DNA of 64,000 bases, taken from assembly GCA_041390625.1 (NCBI GenBank), contig JAWKPM010000001.1:186001-250000 (forward strand), given 5' to 3'. The translations under genes and the position numbers were made by a program. A model generated the notes under the pieces. That model did no database searches and was not told the DNA's origin. It saw nothing but the letters and a program-made list of their open reading frames with translations. Position 1 is the first letter of the stretch. Each line of letters opens with the position of its first letter. The DNA is from RBC038 sp041390625. GTDB lineage: Bacteria; Chloroflexota; Dehalococcoidia; UBA2979. Shown here one piece after another: positions 60,497 to 64,000 of this stretch.

Positions 60497-60664
60497 TCAG
60501 CGGGTGAGCCACCACCACGTCAGCACCAGGGCGACAGCAGCGAGGACAATCGCGAGCGACGCATCGCGCGCGTTCGGACGGGTGGGCCGGCGCAGCCAGC
60601 GTGCCGCTGCCCAGAGCGCGACGGCGCCGAGCGCGATCGACCACGAGACGGCGAAGAGGAACAC
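60497..60664 (-). CDS. Small predicted membrane protein, 55 aa
   Basis: A 55-residue protein with two hydrophobic segments (VFLFAVSWSIALGAVALWAAA and ASLAIVLAAVALVLTWWWL) separated by a basic loop (RWLRRPTRPNARD). A TAG lies just upstream, so GTG 60664 is the only start. No family recognised. It is on the same strand as tRNA-Val. Confidence 0.45.
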   Translation of the reverse strand: MFLFAVSWSIALGAVALWAAARWLRRPTRPNARDASLAIVLAAVALVLTWWWLTR

Positions 60665-60745
60665 CTCGTGAGCCTAGAGGCACTGCCGCACTGGGCCTCG
60701 GGACCGAAGTCACGGCCGCGCCGGGACCGACTGGGCTGCCCACGT

Positions 60746-60961
60746 CTAGCGCTGCGAGTCGCCTCGGTCGGGCGGATCGTCCTCGGCGGGAGGGCGCAGA
60801 CGTCCGGGGTACCCCCAGACGAAGTGCAGATAGGCGAAGATCATCGTGAACTCGAAGGCGGTGCGGGCGTAGCGGCCGGCGAACTCGTACAGCAGACTGC
60901 CGCCCACCCAGAGGTTGACGATCAGGGCCGCGCCTACGAGAACATGGAGCCACGTGCTCAC
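60746..60961 (-). CDS. Small membrane protein, 71 aa
   Basis: A 71-residue protein with two hydrophobic segments (LHVLVGAALIVNLWVGGSL and AFEFTMIFAYLHFVWG), then an acidic, Pro-rich cytoplasmic-type tail. GTG 60961 starts just before the first segment. Not recognised. Divergent from the 60986 gene with about 25 bases between. Confidence 0.55.
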   Translation of the reverse strand: MSTWLHVLVGAALIVNLWVGGSLLYEFAGRYARTAFEFTMIFAYLHFVWGYPGRLRPPAEDDPPDRGDSQR

Positions 60962-60985
60962 CGCCCCAGTGTAGGACCGCCCTCG

Positions 60986-61498
60986 ATGCCGGACCACGAC
61001 CGCGATGCCGACGCCCGCGCCGCCCTCGATGCGCTCTCGCTCGCCGAGATCGAGGAGGTCGCTGGCGAGCTGCAGCGTCGCATCGGGGTGGCCGTCCGGC
61101 TGATGGGCGAGCGCCGCGCCGACGAGATCGACGCCGAGGGCCGCAGCGCCCGCTGGCGCGTGGCGGCACTGGCCGCGGGCATCGAACTGGCGGCGGCCAC
61201 CCTCGGAGCCGTCGCGGCCTCGAGAGACACGCCCTCGGCGCGGGTCGACCGCCACCCGGCCACGATCGCCGGGCTGATGTACGCGGCACCGAGCCTGCCG
61301 GCGCTCCTCGGGCGCCTGGAGCAGGACCGGCGCCTCGTGACGTCGCTGGCGCGCTCCCTCGAGTCGCGCCTCGACGAGGAGCGCGCGACGCCGTGGGGCT
61401 TCGTCGCGCTGCGCCACCTGCTCACGGAAGTGACGATCGCCGAGACGGCGCGCTGCGCGCAGCACCTCGAGCGTGAAGTGGCGACCGCCTCGATCTAG
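60986..61498 (+). CDS. Hypothetical helical protein, 170 aa
   Basis: Not recognised. Long amphipathic helices with Ala, Arg and Glu dominate (LSLAEIEEVAGELQRRIG and WRVAALAAGIELAAATL), without TM or signal peptide. ATG 60986 is the first in-frame start giving protein-like sequence. The predicted bundle and scattered His/Glu residues recall DinB-like folds, but I see no metal triad. Confidence 0.6.
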   Translation: MPDHDRDADARAALDALSLAEIEEVAGELQRRIGVAVRLMGERRADEIDAEGRSARWRVAALAAGIELAAATLGAVAASRDTPSARVDRHPATIAGLMYAAPSLPALLGRLEQDRRLVTSLARSLESRLDEERATPWGFVALRHLLTEVTIAETARCAQHLEREVATASI

Positions 61499-61520
61499 CG
61501 CCGGGCGTCGAACGGCGGCG

Positions 61521-62093
61521 CTAGGAAGCGGGGTTGTCGATGGTTTGGTCGGAGACGACGGCGAAGGCGCCGTTCTCCCAGCCGATCGCGATCTCGTGGA
61601 GCTGCGACGGGCAGCATTCGGCGTCACCGGCGGCGTACACGCCCTCCTCGATGATCACGAGGCCGAGCCGAACGTCGACGCGGCCGCCGAGCGTGTGGAA
61701 GTCGGCCAGGACGGGCCGACCGGCCTCGAGACGGTAGATGCCGACGCCGATGTCGCCGAGCGTGCCACCGGACTCGACCACGACGACGGCCTCCTCGGTG
61801 CCGTCGCCCGTGAGGTCCTCGAACGTCACGCGCTCGGCCGGCACCTCGCCGCCGCCCGCGCGGTCGATGAGGTCGCCGACGTACGGCATCGAGGTGAAGT
61901 CGACATCTCGCAGCGACGCGACCGCACCGGCCGTGGGCGTGGCCGTCGAGGTCGCGGTCGGGCTCGAGGTGGGGGTCGTGTCGGCCTCGCCGCCGCCGCA
62001 GGCGGCAAGGAGGATGCCGAAAAGCAGAGCGAGCGCGAGCGGCGTGGCGATGCGCCACCACATCGAGTGGGTCGAGGGCACGAGAGACTCCAT
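61521..62093 (-). CDS. Predicted lipoprotein, 190 aa
   Basis: A signal peptide (WWRIATPLALALLFGI) ends in the lipobox LLAAC, followed by a Thr/Ser/Pro-rich linker typical of secreted lipoproteins. The remaining domain has VTFEDLTGDGTEEAVVVVE, a calcium-type FG-GAP-like repeat, and CCPSQLHEIAIGW. ATG 62093 has GAGG upstream; ATG 62063 is closer to the hydrophobic core. Ligand unknown. Confidence 0.75.
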   Translation of the reverse strand: MESLVPSTHSMWWRIATPLALALLFGILLAACGGGEADTTPTSSPTATSTATPTAGAVASLRDVDFTSMPYVGDLIDRAGGGEVPAERVTFEDLTGDGTEEAVVVVESGGTLGDIGVGIYRLEAGRPVLADFHTLGGRVDVRLGLVIIEEGVYAAGDAECCPSQLHEIAIGWENGAFAVVSDQTIDNPAS

Positions 62094-62239
62094 CGCCCGC
62101 CACCTCGAATGGTCGAGGTGCGCGCCGTCGAGGTCAAACACCCGCGTCGAACGTCCGAGGGGGGTCTGTGGGATCGGCGGGACCGGCCGATGATCACCTC
62201 GACCGCCGGAACCGAACGTGCCGCCGCGAGGTTCGACCG

Positions 62240-63028
62240 ATGACGCTCCCCACCCTTCCCGCCGCCCACGCGCGTGCTCTCAGCATGCTTGCCAAGCCGG
62301 ACGTCGATATCTCCGAGCTCGCCTCGATCGTCGAGAGCGACCCGGGCCTGACAGCCGCGATGCTGCGCGCCGCGAACTCGGCTGCCTACTCCCCGCTTTC
62401 GCGGATCACGACGGCCTCGGACGCGGTCGTCCGCGTCGGGCTCTCAACCACGCGGCGCATCGTGGCAAGCGCGGCCCTCAACGGGGCGTTCAAGAACCTG
62501 AGCAACTCGGGCATCGACGTCGACCAGCTGTGGTCCTCGGTGCTCGCGACGGCGCTGCTCGCCGACGCGGCGGCCTGGGCCGAGGGCGCGCGCACGGAGG
62601 CGTTCACGGCCGGCCTGCTCTACCCCATCGGCCGCCTGGCGATGGCCGGCGAGCAGCCCGTCCAGTACCGCCGCGTCGTGGCGATGGTGCACGACGGCTG
62701 GCGCCCGTCCGAGGCGGAGGTCGAGGTCTTCGGCTACGACTCTTCCGAGTGGGGCGCGCAGGTCGCCGCCGCCTGGGACCTGCCCGAGAACATCGCCGAG
62801 GCGATCCGCTCGCAGGACACCGGCGACTGCGGCCCGCTGTCGTGGGTCGTGTGGAAGGGCCGCACGATCGGCTGGAGCCTGGGCTACGGCGACGGCCTCA
62901 GCTGCCCCCTCGAGTCGACGTTCGACCCGACCTCGGACGACGCACCCATCGTGGGCACCGTCGGCGGGCCGGACGGCCTGCAGTCGCAGATCGAGTGGTA
63001 CCGAGGCTCCCTCGGGATGGCCGCCTAG
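62240..63028 (+). CDS. HDOD-domain protein
   Basis: A 262-residue HDOD protein: LPTLPAAHARALSMLAKPDVD, ELASIVESDPGLTAAMLRAANSAAYSP and TTRRIVASAALNGAF. HDOD is a non-catalytic relative of HD domains, often linked to signalling and chemotaxis. No catalytic domain is fused. The start at 62240 begins the family signature. Confidence 0.88.
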   Translation: MTLPTLPAAHARALSMLAKPDVDISELASIVESDPGLTAAMLRAANSAAYSPLSRITTASDAVVRVGLSTTRRIVASAALNGAFKNLSNSGIDVDQLWSSVLATALLADAAAWAEGARTEAFTAGLLYPIGRLAMAGEQPVQYRRVVAMVHDGWRPSEAEVEVFGYDSSEWGAQVAAAWDLPENIAEAIRSQDTGDCGPLSWVVWKGRTIGWSLGYGDGLSCPLESTFDPTSDDAPIVGTVGGPDGLQSQIEWYRGSLGMAA

Positions 63029-63049
63029 CCTCGACGCTCGCCGGCCTCG

Positions 63050-63649
63050 TTACGGCTCGGCCTCGATGTGCACGTCATCCAGGTCAGTGTTGATGCGGCT
63101 GTGAACCGCCTTCAGCAAGTCGGGGACGACCTCACCCCAGACGGCGTAGAAGCTGTACAGCCAGTCGTCGGACGCGATGCGCGCCGTCCCAGGGAGACCG
63201 GAATCGAGGAGCACCAGCCCGCCCGACAGGTTCGCGTAGATCACGCCTAGCTCGTCCGACACGCGAGACGCACTTGCGTCGTAGTCCGGCTCGAGCTCGC
63301 CGCCCTGCACCGTCGGAGGCGCCCACCCGTAGAACGTGAACCGGGCGAGCAGGTCGGCGTCGCCGAGCGCGGAGGCCCACGCGTCGCAGCGTTCGTCGAT
63401 GGCCTCGTTGCGCAGGCGCGGCACGATGTCGAACTGCTGCTCGCCTTCTTCGGCGTGAGTGAAGGCATCGTCGGGCGCCGCATCGGCCAGTGACACGCCG
63501 CCGAGGTAGAGGCGTGGCAGCAGCGTCTCCAACGCCGCCCACAGCTCCTCGGCGAACGGCTCGCCCTCGAAGAGCTCGCAGAACTCGAGGGCTACCGGCG
63601 CAAACGCGCGCGCGGCCTCGATGAACTGCTGCTCCTCGATGCCGCTCAC
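63050..63649 (-). CDS. Hypothetical acidic protein, 199 aa
   Basis: Not recognised. An acidic soluble protein with early FIEAARAFAPVALEFCELFEGE and an aromatic-rich C-terminal half (FYGWAPPTVQG, WLYSFYAVWGEV). GTG 63649 overlaps the stop of the next upstream gene (63646) by four bases, so the pair is translationally coupled. Confidence 0.6.
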   Translation of the reverse strand: MSGIEEQQFIEAARAFAPVALEFCELFEGEPFAEELWAALETLLPRLYLGGVSLADAAPDDAFTHAEEGEQQFDIVPRLRNEAIDERCDAWASALGDADLLARFTFYGWAPPTVQGGELEPDYDASASRVSDELGVIYANLSGGLVLLDSGLPGTARIASDDWLYSFYAVWGEVVPDLLKAVHSRINTDLDDVHIEAEP

Positions 63650-64000
63650 TGCAGCGCCGGCCATGCCAGTGCGTCGATGAACCTCGTCACGGCGGGCCCG
63701 GCCTCCGCCGCGATCGACGCGGGGTACGTGGCGCGCACCTTCACGACCCATGGCCCGTCTCGAAACTGGTGGAGGGTGGAGTCGAGCTCTGTCACCGGCC
63801 CGAGAAACGGCTCCGTCAGCCGGTACGTCGCGAGCCGCCCGGGGTGTACGGCGCCACGCTGCACGGTCGATGTCGTGCCCTCGGAGAGCAGGCGCGCGGA
63901 CGCGTGGCTCTGCTCAACGGCGAGCTTGTTGTCCGCGAAGTGCTGCAGAGACAGCACGTCGTCTGCCGTTGCTCGAGTCTCCTGATCGGAGGCGACGTGC
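63646..64000 (-). CDS. Hypothetical protein, 5' end outside window
   Basis: An open frame running from the window end to 63646, about 118 codons visible. It reads HFADNKLAVEQSHASARLL, then LTEPFLGPVTELDSTLHQF and WVVKVRATYP. An in-frame GTG at 63957 could be a start, but the frame stays open beyond it with protein-like sequence, so the gene probably begins outside. Not recognised. Coupled to 63050-63649. Confidence 0.5.
   Translation of the reverse strand, partial: HVASDQETRATADDVLSLQHFADNKLAVEQSHASARLLSEGTTSTVQRGAVHPGRLATYRLTEPFLGPVTELDSTLHQFRDGPWVVKVRATYPASIAAEAGPAVTRFIDALAWPALQ

Overview
The window looks like chromosomal core sequence from a GC-rich (roughly 70% by eye) bacterium. The gene set suggests Chloroflexota, perhaps near Dehalococcoidia: an alpha2-type glycyl-tRNA synthetase, FmdB-type zinc ribbons, a DUF1385 gene beside rpmE, a membrane pyrophosphatase, a B12-dependent methylmalonyl-CoA cluster with a split mutase, and an mreBCD rod-shape cluster. 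This is an inference from gene content; the complete 16S gene at 48174-49657 would settle it. I see no transposase, phage module, CRISPR array or integrase.

Layout. 1-4428 is a minus-strand chemotaxis operon (cheW-cheA-cheC-cheD-cheY-cheB, the last cut by the window edge). 4691-9016 holds a small unknown gene, a regulator with a degenerate receiver, and uvrA behind a promoter with a possible SOS box. 9049-15216 has a 7Fe ferredoxin, glycyl-tRNA synthetase with an apparent CTG start, a c-di-AMP receptor protein, a tandem HD-GYP protein and a metallo-beta-lactamase-fold hydrolase. 15296-19864 has the membrane pyrophosphatase, two FmdB proteins, yraN, rnhB and a tautomerase. 20162-26464 has ftsH, a DedA protein, rplU, rpmA, rpmE, DUF1385, a DUF4395-thioredoxin pair and trmO. 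26474-29787 is a hisH-hisA-hisF-hisI-HAD operon. 29921-33677 has ligA, a ferritin-VIT fusion and a DUF1697 gene. 33846-39309 is the mreB-mreC-mreD-pbp2-rodA elongasome operon, followed by clpC and rpsA on the other strand.

43964-49657 is a complete minus-strand rRNA operon in the order 16S, tRNA-Ile, tRNA-Ala, 23S, tRNA-fMet, 5S, with a readable promoter, two long processing stems and a terminator. 49995-52826 has ftsB, tilS, a histidine phosphatase and a DUF2344 protein. 52928-54124 is chrA. 54121-59029 is a six-gene minus operon for methylmalonyl-CoA metabolism (mutase catalytic subunit, two DinB-fold proteins, a double-VOC epimerase, the B12-binding subunit, MeaB). The end carries an acyl-CoA dehydrogenase-like gene, tRNA-Val, small membrane proteins, a lipoprotein, an HDOD protein and two unrecognised genes.

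No single dramatic new system stands out. The strongest unexplained signal is genome-scale: the hexamer CCTCGA/TCGAGG is many times more common than base composition predicts, and it is kept at the cost of otherwise rare codons (TCG-AGG for Ser-Arg, CCT-CGA for Pro-Arg). Other points to check are CTG initiation codons, the initiator tRNA between 23S and 5S, twin palindromes in the mreB leader, a double-VOC epimerase with a degenerate second half, and a pair of DinB-fold enzymes inside the methylmalonyl-CoA operon.
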